Assembly: GCA_051745425.1 (NCBI GenBank)
Contig: JBNJEB010000002.1
Location: 1-48,604 of the forward strand
From: Halonatronomonas sp051745425
GTDB lineage: Bacteria; Bacillota; Halanaerobiia; Halanaerobiales; Halarsenatibacteraceae
Reading direction: 5' to 3'
DNA length: 48,604 nt
Positions 16,186 through 23,745 of this stretch are shown in pieces (positions within the stretch are counted from its first letter, which is position 1; each line of letters opens with the position of its first letter). The notes below the pieces were generated by a model, which worked only from the letters and a program-made list of their open reading frames with translations, was not told where the DNA came from and made no database searches. Position numbers and translations under genes: made by a program.

Positions 16186-17067
16186 TTATTTATTCAATAG
16201 ACTTTTGCCAGTCTCCTCAGCTAGATAGGAACTCCTGACATGAGGGCCAGATGCAACTGTTTTAAAACCAAGTTTTAAAGCTTTATCTTTAAGCTTATCA
16301 AATTTTTCTGGTCTAATATATTCTTTTACCTGAATATTTCCATGGCCAGGTTGTAAATATTGCCCCATAGTTAGGATTTCGCAGCCAGAATCTAAAAGAT
16401 CTTCCCATACCTGAAATAGTTCTTCTTCAGATTCTCCCAGGCCTAACATTAATCCAGATTTAATTATTATATCACCGGAGTCTGCTACTGTTTTTAAAAC
16501 ATCCAGTGATTGTTGATAGTCAGCTTCTGGTCTGACCAGATCATATAATGAAGGTACAGTTTCGATATTATGATTAAATATTTCTGGTTTTGCTGCAATA
16601 ATTTTATTTAAAGCAGCCTTATTATTATTAAAGTCTGGAGTTAGAATTTCAATAGTTACATTAGGGTTTCTATCTCTAATTGCATTTATAACTTTAACAA
16701 ATTGTTCTGAGCCACCATCTTCTAGATCATCTCTAGTTACAGATGTTATAACAGCATGCCTTAGTCCTAATTTGTCAACAGCCTCAGCAATCCGGGCAGG
16801 TTCTTCAGGATCTACTGGTTCAGGATTGCCCCCCTGAACTGCACAGAATTTACAATTTCTTGTACAGTTTCTTCCGAGAATCATAAAAGTAGCAGTTTTT
16901 TTGGCATAACATTCACCAATATTAGGGCAGCGAGCATTCTGGCAGACTGTATTTAACTCAAGTCCATCCAGCATTTTTTTGGTATCAACCATACCTCTTT
17001 GCAGTGGATCTTTGCCCCTTAACCATTCAGGTAATCTTTTTCTTTGTCCAGTATTTTTGTCAGACAT
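16186..17067 (-). CDS. lipA: Lipoyl synthase
   Basis: This radical SAM enzyme inserts two sulfurs into protein-bound octanoyl groups. It has both [4Fe-4S] clusters: the auxiliary one from Cys42, Cys47 and Cys53, with the C-terminal RSSY supplying a serine ligand, and the SAM cluster from Cys68, Cys72 and Cys75 (CTRNCKFC). Length 293 is usual. It is 10 nt downstream of lipM, with AGGAGG before the ATG. Together the pair makes lipoylated proteins from octanoyl-ACP; no lipoylated complex is encoded in the window. Confidence 0.95.
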   Translation of the reverse strand: MSDKNTGQRKRLPEWLRGKDPLQRGMVDTKKMLDGLELNTVCQNARCPNIGECYAKKTATFMILGRNCTRNCKFCAVQGGNPEPVDPEEPARIAEAVDKLGLRHAVITSVTRDDLEDGGSEQFVKVINAIRDRNPNVTIEILTPDFNNNKAALNKIIAAKPEIFNHNIETVPSLYDLVRPEADYQQSLDVLKTVADSGDIIIKSGLMLGLGESEEELFQVWEDLLDSGCEILTMGQYLQPGHGNIQVKEYIRPEKFDKLKDKALKLGFKTVASGPHVRSSYLAEETGKSLLNK

Positions 17068-17077
17068 AAATAGCCTC

Positions 17078-17896
17078 CTAGCGTTTTTTATTCCATTTAT
17101 CTTTAGAATACTTATCTTCTTTCAATTCTTCAGCTAATTTTATTTCATTATTAGTTAGTTGAGCAAAATAATAATTGAAACCTAATGTTTCTGCTAAACC
17201 ATCTATTAAAGCTTTTTCTAACTCTTCTTTTTTTAGATTATAACCTGCTGATTTTAATGAAGTTGATTTAGCAGAGAATATTCTCCGGGCTTTCTTTCTC
17301 ATTTTTTCATCTGAATAATTGAATAATTTAAATGTTTTTTTCGGGTCTATTTCATAAGGCAGTGAACCATGTTGTAATATAGTGCCATTTTTTCTAGTTT
17401 GAGCACTACCGATCAGCTTTTTGCTATCAAGTAAAACTTCATACCAGGATGGAGCATCAAAACAGGCAGCTGAATTACCTTTAGGAGATTTTTTACCCCG
17501 TTCCATTGGCTTAAGTTCTGCAGGTATTTTTAATGAATTTAAACCTGCCACTAAACCCTGGCTTATTTCTTTATAGCTTGTTACAATAGAATTAGATAAA
17601 AGATTATAATCTTCACGAATAGTAATACTGTAAGTTAGCTCTTTATCATGAAGGATGGCACGGCCTCCAGTTAAGCGCCTTACAATATCTATTCCTGCCT
17701 TTTGGCAGGCTTTCTGGTTGACTTCCTTTTCTAGTTTCTGAAAGTAGCCAAGTGATAAAGCTGCTGGCTCCCAGCTATAAAATCTTACTGTTGGGGGAAC
17801 TTTATTTTTCTGGTGATATCTCATTATGGCTTCATCAATTGCCATGTTATAAAAACCATCAGTTGTCTCTGTTTTTATTAATCGCCATTTTTCCAA
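17078..17896 (-). CDS. lipM: Octanoyltransferase LipM (BPL/LPL family)
   Basis: This 272-residue transferase moves octanoyl from acyl carrier protein to a lipoyl domain, probably GcvH. Family motifs are RRLTGGRAILHD and KLIGSAQTRKNGTILQHGS. The segment SAACFDAPSWYEV contains Cys145, the position of the catalytic cysteine of LipM and not a feature of LplA ligases. The start is TTG at 17896, placed 9 nt after AAGGAGG; no in-frame ATG is nearby. It is followed 10 nt later by lipA. LipL is an alternative within the same superfamily but less likely. Confidence 0.85.
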   Translation of the reverse strand: MEKWRLIKTETTDGFYNMAIDEAIMRYHQKNKVPPTVRFYSWEPAALSLGYFQKLEKEVNQKACQKAGIDIVRRLTGGRAILHDKELTYSITIREDYNLLSNSIVTSYKEISQGLVAGLNSLKIPAELKPMERGKKSPKGNSAACFDAPSWYEVLLDSKKLIGSAQTRKNGTILQHGSLPYEIDPKKTFKLFNYSDEKMRKKARRIFSAKSTSLKSAGYNLKKEELEKALIDGLAETLGFNYYFAQLTNNEIKLAEELKEDKYSKDKWNKKR

Positions 17897-17930
17897 AATT
17901 AAAAGCCTCCTTGCAATGTTTCATACTTAA

Positions 17931-17967
17931 CTGTTAATAATAATTCTACTATATATAATATTAACAG
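17931..17967. repeat. Inverted repeat in the lipM/pirin divergent promoter region
   Basis: CTGTTAATA (17931-17939) and TATTAACAG (17959-17967) are perfect 9-bp arms, 19 nt apart. A plus-strand TATAAT (17954-17959) lies within the span, and a minus-strand TATTAT lies at its other edge. The centre-to-centre distance of about 28 bp suits a dimeric regulator acting on both divergent genes, or a hairpin. Confidence 0.5.
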
Positions 17968-18018
17968 AACAACTAATAAGAATCCAGTAAAAAAGCGAAT
18001 AGCTTGGAGGTAAAAATT

Positions 18019-18753
18019 ATGTTAAAAGAAAATAAAAAATTAATTGCTGTTGAAAAGTCCGAAGGTGATGGTGCAATAGTTAAAAGATTATTTCCAACTG
18101 TTTATCATAATCATTTTGATCCCTTTGTTTTAATAGATGAATTTTTTGTTGAAGCCCCAAATGAATTTGCTCCCCATGAGCATAGTGGTTTTGAAGCAAT
18201 AAGTTATATGCTTGGAGGAGCTTTCCGTCATGAGGATAATCAGGGTAATGACCAGGAAGTAAGTCAGGGTGGTCTGCAAACTTTTAATGCTGGGAAAGGT
18301 ATTGTTCATTCTGAAGCACCAGGAACAGCTGGTTATGCCCATGGTATGCAGATCTGGATTAATCTGCCTGCTGATATGAAAAATTCTGAACCAGAATACC
18401 AAGCTCTTAAACCTGAAGATGTTTCAGTGAAAGAGAATGATAAAATAAAAATTCGAAGCCTAATTGGTCCAGGTTCTCCGATTAAACTCAAAACAGAAAT
18501 AATTTTACAGGATATAACATTAGAAGCAGGGGGGATTTATAATCTTCAGTTTGCCCGGGAAATGCAAGGATTTATTTATGTGGTAGATGGTATAATAGAA
18601 GCAGATATAAAAATTAATGAAGGTGAAGCTCTTTTATTAACACCTGAATCTTCTATAGAAGTGCAGACAATCTCTGATGAATCTAGGTTTATATTTGCTG
18701 CCGGGAAACCACATGGTGATGATATTAAGATTAAAGGATCTCATGTTCTTTAA
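18019..18753 (+). CDS. Pirin family protein
   Basis: A bicupin protein of about 244 residues. The N-terminal cupin shows HFDPFVLIDEFF, the metal ligands in APHEHSGFEAISYM and a later glutamate/histidine in GIVHSEAPGT, all hallmarks of pirin. Pirins bind iron or nickel; some oxidise quercetin, others modulate regulators, and the role here is unknown. The start is the ATG at 18019; a TTG 15 nt upstream belongs to the TTGGAGG ribosome site. It is followed by a PLP enzyme and nagA with short gaps, suggesting one operon. Confidence 0.85.
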   Translation: MLKENKKLIAVEKSEGDGAIVKRLFPTVYHNHFDPFVLIDEFFVEAPNEFAPHEHSGFEAISYMLGGAFRHEDNQGNDQEVSQGGLQTFNAGKGIVHSEAPGTAGYAHGMQIWINLPADMKNSEPEYQALKPEDVSVKENDKIKIRSLIGPGSPIKLKTEIILQDITLEAGGIYNLQFAREMQGFIYVVDGIIEADIKINEGEALLLTPESSIEVQTISDESRFIFAAGKPHGDDIKIKGSHVL

Positions 18754-18776
18754 GTCAAGGAAGGTGGATTTCTTTT

Positions 18777-19781
18777 ATGGAATTTGAATGTTTAGAATGT
18801 GGAAAAAAATATCCGCTAGAAGATCTGCATTTTCAGTGTTATTGTGGAGGTTTATTTAAGATTCCTGAAAACCCTCTGAAGTATAAAACAGACTTAGAAT
18901 TAGGAGAGGTAAAAACTCCATTGATAAAAAAAGAGCTAGCAGGACATGAAATCTATTATAAGCTAGATTATTATCAACCTACAGGTTCATTTAAGGATAG
19001 AGGAGCCAGGTTAATGGTTGGTAAATTAAATGAAACAAAAGTAAATGAAATAATTGAAGATTCTTCAGGTAATGCCGGGGCAGCAGTTGCTGCCTATTCG
19101 GCTGCTGCTGGCATAACCTGTAATATTTATCTTCCTGAGGATACCAGTTCAGGTAAGATAGCACAGATAGAATCAACAGGTGCACTTATTAAAAAAATTC
19201 CAGGAGATAGAGAAGCGACATCCAGAGCAATTAAAAAGGCAGCAAGCAATAAATATTATGCATCTCATATATATAATCCGCTTTTTTTTGCTGGAATTGC
19301 AACCCTGGCTCAAGAACTTATTGAAGATTTAAAATATATTGATGAGATTATTTTACCTGTAGGTAATGGTTCTTTATTATTAGGAATCTGGCATGGATTG
19401 AAAGAATTATTAGATAAAAATGATATTCCAAGATTAATCGCTGTCCAGGCAGAACCAGTATCTCCAATCTGGGAAGAGTATTATGGTAAAAAATTAAATA
19501 GTAATACATATTCTAAGAATTTAGCTGAAGGCATATCTATTCAAGAGCCTGCAAGGAAAATAGAAATTATTAAAGCAGTCAGAGAAAGCAGAGGAGATGT
19601 GATTTTAGTAAAACAACAGGAGATTAAAGAAGCTTTAAACCAATTATGGATGCAGGGTATTTATATAGAACCTACAGCTGCAGTAGCGCCTGCTGCAGCT
19701 ATAAAATATTTAAAAAATAAAGATGTTTTTAATAAGAATATTGTTATTATATTAACAGGATCCGGTTTGAAATATCAGTGA
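18777..19781 (+). CDS. PLP-dependent threonine synthase-like enzyme
   Basis: This 334-residue fold-type II PLP enzyme has the Schiff-base lysine in PTGSFKDRG (Lys73), a phosphate-contacting SSGNAGAA, and a glycine-rich VGNGSLLLG. An N-terminal zinc-ribbon-like segment has Cys5, Cys8, Cys21 and Cys23, found in many threonine synthases. Threonine synthase is the best guess, but no other threonine genes are adjacent; it sits between pirin and nagA. A related ammonia-lyase or diaminopropionate-type activity cannot be excluded. AAGGTGG precedes the ATG by a short spacer. Confidence 0.65.
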   Translation: MEFECLECGKKYPLEDLHFQCYCGGLFKIPENPLKYKTDLELGEVKTPLIKKELAGHEIYYKLDYYQPTGSFKDRGARLMVGKLNETKVNEIIEDSSGNAGAAVAAYSAAAGITCNIYLPEDTSSGKIAQIESTGALIKKIPGDREATSRAIKKAASNKYYASHIYNPLFFAGIATLAQELIEDLKYIDEIILPVGNGSLLLGIWHGLKELLDKNDIPRLIAVQAEPVSPIWEEYYGKKLNSNTYSKNLAEGISIQEPARKIEIIKAVRESRGDVILVKQQEIKEALNQLWMQGIYIEPTAAVAPAAAIKYLKNKDVFNKNIVIILTGSGLKYQ

Positions 19782-19797
19782 ACGAGGAGGGTTAACT

Positions 19798-20940
19798 ATT
19801 CAATTATTATATAATGCAAAAATTATTACTGTAGATAAAATTATTGAAAATGGCTGGCTTATAATTGATGAGAATAAAATAAAGAAAATTGGTGAAGACA
19901 GCCCGGAGCAGAACAATTATGAGAAAAAGATAGATTTAGAAGGGCTATATTTAGCCCCAGGTCTAATTGATATTCACTGTCATGGTGGAAAGGGCTATGA
20001 TGTGATGGATAAAGGCGATAATGTTTTAGAAAAAATAAGTAAATATAAATTAAAAACAGGAGTAACTGGGTGGCTGGCTACCCCATTAACTGCTCCGCCT
20101 GAAGAACTTGAAACAGTCTGTAAAACTATAAATAATGCTATTAAATCTGATAGGACCCCTAATTTACTTGGTGCCCATGTAGAGGGGCCTTTTATCAGCC
20201 AGGCAAAAAAAGGTGCCCAGAATCCAGATTTTATAAGAGAAGGGGCCATTGAAGAAGTTAACAAATGGATTGATATATTAGGAGATAATTTGAGAATTGT
20301 AACATTGGCTCCAGAAAAATCTGGAACAGAAGCTATAATTAAAAGACTCAAGAAAAATAAGACTCTGGTAGCAACAGCCCATACTGCTGCTAATTACGAA
20401 GAAATGGCAGAGGCAATAGAGGCCGGTGTAGAACAGGCAAGTCATTTTTACAATGGTATGACTGGATTTCATCATCGTAAACCAGGGGCTGTAGGAGCAT
20501 TTTTAGATAGCGATAAAACAACAATGGAGATTATTGCAGATGGAATTCATCTTCATCCAGCCACAATTAGAATAACTCTAAAGTTAGTAGGGGTTGATCG
20601 AGTAATATTAATTACTGATGCAATGAGGGCTGCTGGGATGGAAGATGGCAGTTATGATTTAGGCGGTTTAAATGTTTCTATTAATAAAGGAGAAGCTCGT
20701 CTGGAAGATGGGAGCCTGGCAGGTTCAACCTTAAAACTTATTGATGCAGTTAAATATGTCTATAATAATTCAGAACTAAATTTAGTTAATAGCTGGAACC
20801 TGGCCAGTTACAATCCGGCTAAGCGTCTTGGTCTAGATAAGTATTATGGTTCCCTGGCAACAGGAAAAGCAGCAAATATTGTTGCATTTGATAATGAGTT
20901 TATGATAAATAAAGTCTGGTTGAATGGTATTTTAATCTGA
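19798..20940 (+). CDS. nagA: N-acetylglucosamine-6-phosphate deacetylase, AUU start
   Basis: This amidohydrolase converts N-acetylglucosamine 6-phosphate to glucosamine 6-phosphate, for amino-sugar use or wall recycling. It has HCH at 60-62, HVEGPFIS with the metal glutamate, histidines in TAHTAANYEEM and ASHFYNGM, and the catalytic aspartate in ITDAMRAAG. The first GTG or ATG in frame (20002, 20005) lies after the HCH motif and would remove it. The open frame continues upstream with a normal NagA N-terminus to ATT at 19798, 7 nt after GAGGAGG. AUU is therefore the likely start, giving 380 residues, the usual NagA length. Confidence 0.85.
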   Translation: MQLLYNAKIITVDKIIENGWLIIDENKIKKIGEDSPEQNNYEKKIDLEGLYLAPGLIDIHCHGGKGYDVMDKGDNVLEKISKYKLKTGVTGWLATPLTAPPEELETVCKTINNAIKSDRTPNLLGAHVEGPFISQAKKGAQNPDFIREGAIEEVNKWIDILGDNLRIVTLAPEKSGTEAIIKRLKKNKTLVATAHTAANYEEMAEAIEAGVEQASHFYNGMTGFHHRKPGAVGAFLDSDKTTMEIIADGIHLHPATIRITLKLVGVDRVILITDAMRAAGMEDGSYDLGGLNVSINKGEARLEDGSLAGSTLKLIDAVKYVYNNSELNLVNSWNLASYNPAKRLGLDKYYGSLATGKAANIVAFDNEFMINKVWLNGILI

Positions 20941-21036
20941 GTAATAAAAATAGGCTTTTATAAAATTTTCTCTTTTTTAATTTATATTATCAAGTCTAAA
21001 TTTTAAGTTATCTTAGCTAAAAAGGAGATGGTCAAA

Positions 21037-21567
21037 TTGTCACATAAATCATTGAAACCAGATAAACGTCGCCAGAAAATTATTAAAATATTAAAAAGTA
21101 ACAACGAACCCTATACCGGTTCTGAATTGGCAGAAAAATTTGCAGTAACCCGTCAGGTAATTGTTCAGGATATAGCACTTATTAGAGCAGAGGGGGTAGA
21201 TATATTATCTACTTCTAGAGGATATTTATTGCAAGAAAATAAGTCGCCGTTTTTAAAGGCCACGATTGCCTGTCGTCATAGAGACGACCTTGTAAAGGAT
21301 GAATTAATGATAATGATAGAACATGGAGCTAGAATTCTTGATGTAAGAGTTGAGCATCCTCTTTATGGAGAGCTTAAGGGCAATTTAATGCTAACTAATA
21401 AAAAAGAAGTTGAAGAATTTTTAAAAAAAGTAGAAAATAATGATGCCGGTTTACTGGCAGAATTAACTGATGGGATTCATCTTCACACTGTTGAAGTAGC
21501 TAATAATGAAGTTTTAAAAAATCTAAAATCCGCACTATCAGCAGAGGGGTATTTATTAGAAGCCTGA
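21037..21567 (+). CDS. niaR: Niacin-responsive repressor NiaR
   Basis: This repressor has an N-terminal winged helix (HTH_11) at about 8-65 and a C-terminal 3H domain with three conserved histidine motifs: CRHRDDL, VEHPLYGEL and DGIHLHTVE. Homologues bind nicotinic acid and repress NAD synthesis and niacin uptake genes. A TTG start at 21037 is preferred because AAGGAG ends 9 nt before it; the ATG at 21028 directly touches AAGGAG with no spacer. The next gene is a putative niacin permease with repeat sequences over its promoter, a likely target. Confidence 0.9.
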   Translation: MSHKSLKPDKRRQKIIKILKSNNEPYTGSELAEKFAVTRQVIVQDIALIRAEGVDILSTSRGYLLQENKSPFLKATIACRHRDDLVKDELMIMIEHGARILDVRVEHPLYGELKGNLMLTNKKEVEEFLKKVENNDAGLLAELTDGIHLHTVEVANNEVLKNLKSALSAEGYLLEA

Positions 21568-21584
21568 AATAAATTATAATTTTA

Positions 21585-21625
21585 CTGTATATACACTTGA
21601 CAAATCACCTGTATATTGAGATAAT
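21585..21625 (+). promoter_or_regulatory. niaX promoter with candidate NiaR operator
   Basis: TTGACA (21597-21602), 17 nt, GATAAT (21620-21625). The octamer CTGTATAT occurs at 21585-21592 and again at 21609-21616, flanking the -35 box, and GTATATAC (21587-21594) is a perfect palindrome. The placement next to niaR and over a niacin-permease promoter suggests NiaR binding. Confidence 0.6.
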
Positions 21626-21659
21626 ATAATAGAAATAAAACTTGGAGGAGGATTTTGAT

Positions 21660-22190
21660 TTGTTAAAAAGAAAATTGAAGATCAAAGAACTTGTATATGC
21701 AGCCTTACTAACGGCGATGGCACTGATGATACCCTTAGCCTTTGGAAGTTACTTAAGAATTTATATTCCACCCTTTTCAGCTACACTGGCTTCTCATTTA
21801 CCGGTATTTTTATCTATTTTAATCAGTCCGTTTGCTGCAATTTTTGTTGGTTTAGGTTCTACCCTGGGGTTCTTTTTAGTTACCGGACCTGTTATTGGAG
21901 CTAGAGCTGCTATCCACATTATATTTGGTGGAGCCGGGGCTTTATTAATTAAAAAAGGTTATAGTTTTAAACATGCTTTATTTTTAATATTGCCAATGCA
22001 TGCAATTGGTGAAGCTTTAATTGTTTTGCCATTTGGTTATTCACTGGCAGATGCAGGAATAGTCGTTGGCATTGGGACATCATTGCATCATATAGCAGAT
22101 GCATTTTTAGCAATAGCAGTTTATGAATTGTTAAAAGCGGCTTCTTTTGATTTAAAACAGGAAGGAATTCAGAAACAAATTAGTAATTAA
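21660..22190 (+). CDS. niaX: Putative niacin transporter (ECF-type S component, NiaX-like)
   Basis: A small membrane protein of about 176 residues with five or six hydrophobic helices, a size and pattern like substrate-binding S components of ECF vitamin transporters. The assignment to niacin rests on the neighbour niaR and on the repeats in the promoter; the sequence does not prove the ligand. No ECF ATPase or T component is in the window, so shared modules elsewhere would be needed. The TTG at 21660 follows GGAGGAGG by 8 nt; the TTG at 21642 is part of that ribosome site. Confidence 0.7.
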   Translation: MLKRKLKIKELVYAALLTAMALMIPLAFGSYLRIYIPPFSATLASHLPVFLSILISPFAAIFVGLGSTLGFFLVTGPVIGARAAIHIIFGGAGALLIKKGYSFKHALFLILPMHAIGEALIVLPFGYSLADAGIVVGIGTSLHHIADAFLAIAVYELLKAASFDLKQEGIQKQISN

Positions 22191-22200
22191 AGAAAAAAAC

Positions 22201-22231
22201 GTTGCAGGTAAAATATTAATTTTCCTGCAAC
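22201..22231. terminator. Bidirectional terminator between niaX and the PRPP synthetase
   Basis: GTTGCAGG (22201-22208) pairs with CCTGCAAC (22224-22231), with an AT stem inside. T runs flank both sides: TTTT on the plus strand, GTTTTTTT on the minus strand. It serves the two converging genes. Confidence 0.8.
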
Positions 22232-22239
22232 TTTTGGCT

Positions 22240-23226
22240 TTAAATATTAGAATTTTTTAATACCTTTTCAGGAACTTCTTCAAATAAAGAACTTACAGAA
22301 ATTTTATTATGAACTCGATAAATAGTCTCTGCAAAAAGAGGTGCAGCTGAGACTATTTTTATTTTCCTGGAATCAGTTACTTTTTTATTATTCACAGAAT
22401 CTGTACTGACAACTTTTTCTATGGGGCTATTCTCGATTCTATCTACACCTTCAGCAGATAATAATAAGTGGGATAACCCGGCAAATATTCTTTTGACTCC
22501 TCGTTCCTTCAAACCTTTAGCTAGATTCACTAAAGTTTTTCCTGAGATACTAAAATCATCGAAAATTAATGCATCCTTATCTTTAACATTACCAATTATT
22601 TCAAGTATTTCTGCATTTTCATTATGGTATAACCTTCTCTTATCTCCAATGGCCACAGGTCTATTTAAATAAGAGCCATATCGCCTGGCTTCTTTTGCAA
22701 ACCCAGCATCAGGGGAGACAACAACTGTATTACTTAAATCATAATTCTTTTTAAAATACTCACAGAGAATAGGCATTGCATATAGGTGGTCAACAGGCTT
22801 TTTGAAGAAACCCTGGATTTGAGGACTATGGAGATCCATAGTTATTACCCGATCAGCTCCTGCAAGTTCTATTGATTCAGCACAAACCCGGGCTCTAATA
22901 GATACTCTGGGTTCATCTTTCTTATCTCCTTGCGCATAGCTAAAAAAGGGGATGATAGCAGTAACTGAATGAGCACTTGCCCTTTTAAATGCATCCATCC
23001 AGAACAGGATTTCTGTAAACTCATTATTAGGCTCAAGTCCAATTGACTGAACAAGATAAACATCCTTATCCCTTACCGTTTCTTTACTTTTAACCATTAT
23101 ATTACCTTCAGTAAAATTAATAACTTCAGATTTTCCAAGCTCAATATTTAAGTATTCACAGATTTTTTCTGCAAATTGCTTACCTGAACTTCCTGCAAAT
23201 ATCTTTATTTCACTATCTTTAGACAT
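22240..23226 (-). CDS. prs: Divergent ribose-phosphate pyrophosphokinase (PRPP synthetase)
   Basis: The 328-residue protein has the PRPP synthetase fold: IFAGSSGKQFAEKI at the start, DLHSPQIQGFF, DKRRLYH, and the ...RVHNKISVSSLF end. Several usually conserved sites differ. The flexible-loop motif YARQDRK is YAQGDKK, losing an arginine. The PRPP loop DDIIDTAGT reads DDFSISGKT. VSPDHGG reads VSPDAGF. The family is certain; normal activity is not. It may be a second copy or an altered-substrate enzyme. It stands alone, with GGAG before the ATG. Confidence 0.8.
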   Translation of the reverse strand: MSKDSEIKIFAGSSGKQFAEKICEYLNIELGKSEVINFTEGNIMVKSKETVRDKDVYLVQSIGLEPNNEFTEILFWMDAFKRASAHSVTAIIPFFSYAQGDKKDEPRVSIRARVCAESIELAGADRVITMDLHSPQIQGFFKKPVDHLYAMPILCEYFKKNYDLSNTVVVSPDAGFAKEARRYGSYLNRPVAIGDKRRLYHNENAEILEIIGNVKDKDALIFDDFSISGKTLVNLAKGLKERGVKRIFAGLSHLLLSAEGVDRIENSPIEKVVSTDSVNNKKVTDSRKIKIVSAAPLFAETIYRVHNKISVSSLFEEVPEKVLKNSNI

Positions 23227-23295
23227 TTTATCAACTCCAGAGTATAAATTTATTTTCTAATTAATAATTAAATAAAAAATAAGAGACTCCTGCAT

Positions 23296-23324
23296 TTGCA
23301 TAATATAATTTAATTTGCTATAAT
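23296..23324 (+). promoter_or_regulatory. Promoter of the small membrane protein gene at 23354
   Basis: TTGCAT (23296-23301), 17 nt, TATAAT (23319-23324). The same -35/-10 pair and spacing occurs before typA. Confidence 0.7.
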
Positions 23325-23353
23325 TTTATTTCTAGGAAACAGGAGGGTATAAA

Positions 23354-23680
23354 ATGAAAAAATTAATCTTTAAATATTATATAGAGCTTCATAAAATAAT
23401 AAATCAGAAATTGGATATAAAACATATAATTCAATATTTCATTGGAATTCTTGCAGGGGCATTTGGTTTATATTCATTAATATATTATGATTTAGTTACT
23501 TCAATTATAATATTAATTAGTTTTTCTGTTTTAAATCAATTATTTCATAGATTATTTAAAAAGCTTCCAATGACAAGGATTATGATAAAAACTGATGATA
23601 TGTCTGAAGAAGACTTAAGAAAAGAAATTAGAGATGTAATTAAGAAAGATATTGAACAGAAATTTAATAATGAAGATTAA
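23354..23680 (+). CDS. Small membrane protein of unknown function, 108 residues
   Basis: A basic N-terminal amphipathic region (MKKLIFKYYIELHKI) is followed by two close hydrophobic helices at about 28-45 and 47-63. A charged cytoplasmic-type tail follows, with MSEEDLRKEIRDVIKKDIEQKF likely helical. The gene is well defined by a good promoter, an AGGAGGG ribosome site and a perfect terminator. I do not recognise a family. Confidence 0.78.
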   Translation: MKKLIFKYYIELHKIINQKLDIKHIIQYFIGILAGAFGLYSLIYYDLVTSIIILISFSVLNQLFHRLFKKLPMTRIMIKTDDMSEEDLRKEIRDVIKKDIEQKFNNED

Positions 23681-23689
23681 TACAATGAA

Positions 23690-23724
23690 AAAAACCCTGA
23701 TCTATTTGATAGATCAGGGTTTTT
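23690..23724. terminator. Bidirectional terminator before ychF
   Basis: Perfect 15-bp stem, AAAAACCCTGATCTA (23690-23704) with TAGATCAGGGTTTTT (23710-23724). A and T tails make it symmetrical, so it ends both the 108-residue gene and ychF. Confidence 0.9.
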
Positions 23725-23745
23725 GAGTATTAACTTTTAAGCTAT

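Noticed and set aside
20002..20940. nagA as a truncated gene starting at 20002
   Set aside because: That start would remove the HCH metal motif, while the frame is open and family-like back to 19798, so the gene is whole with a rare start.
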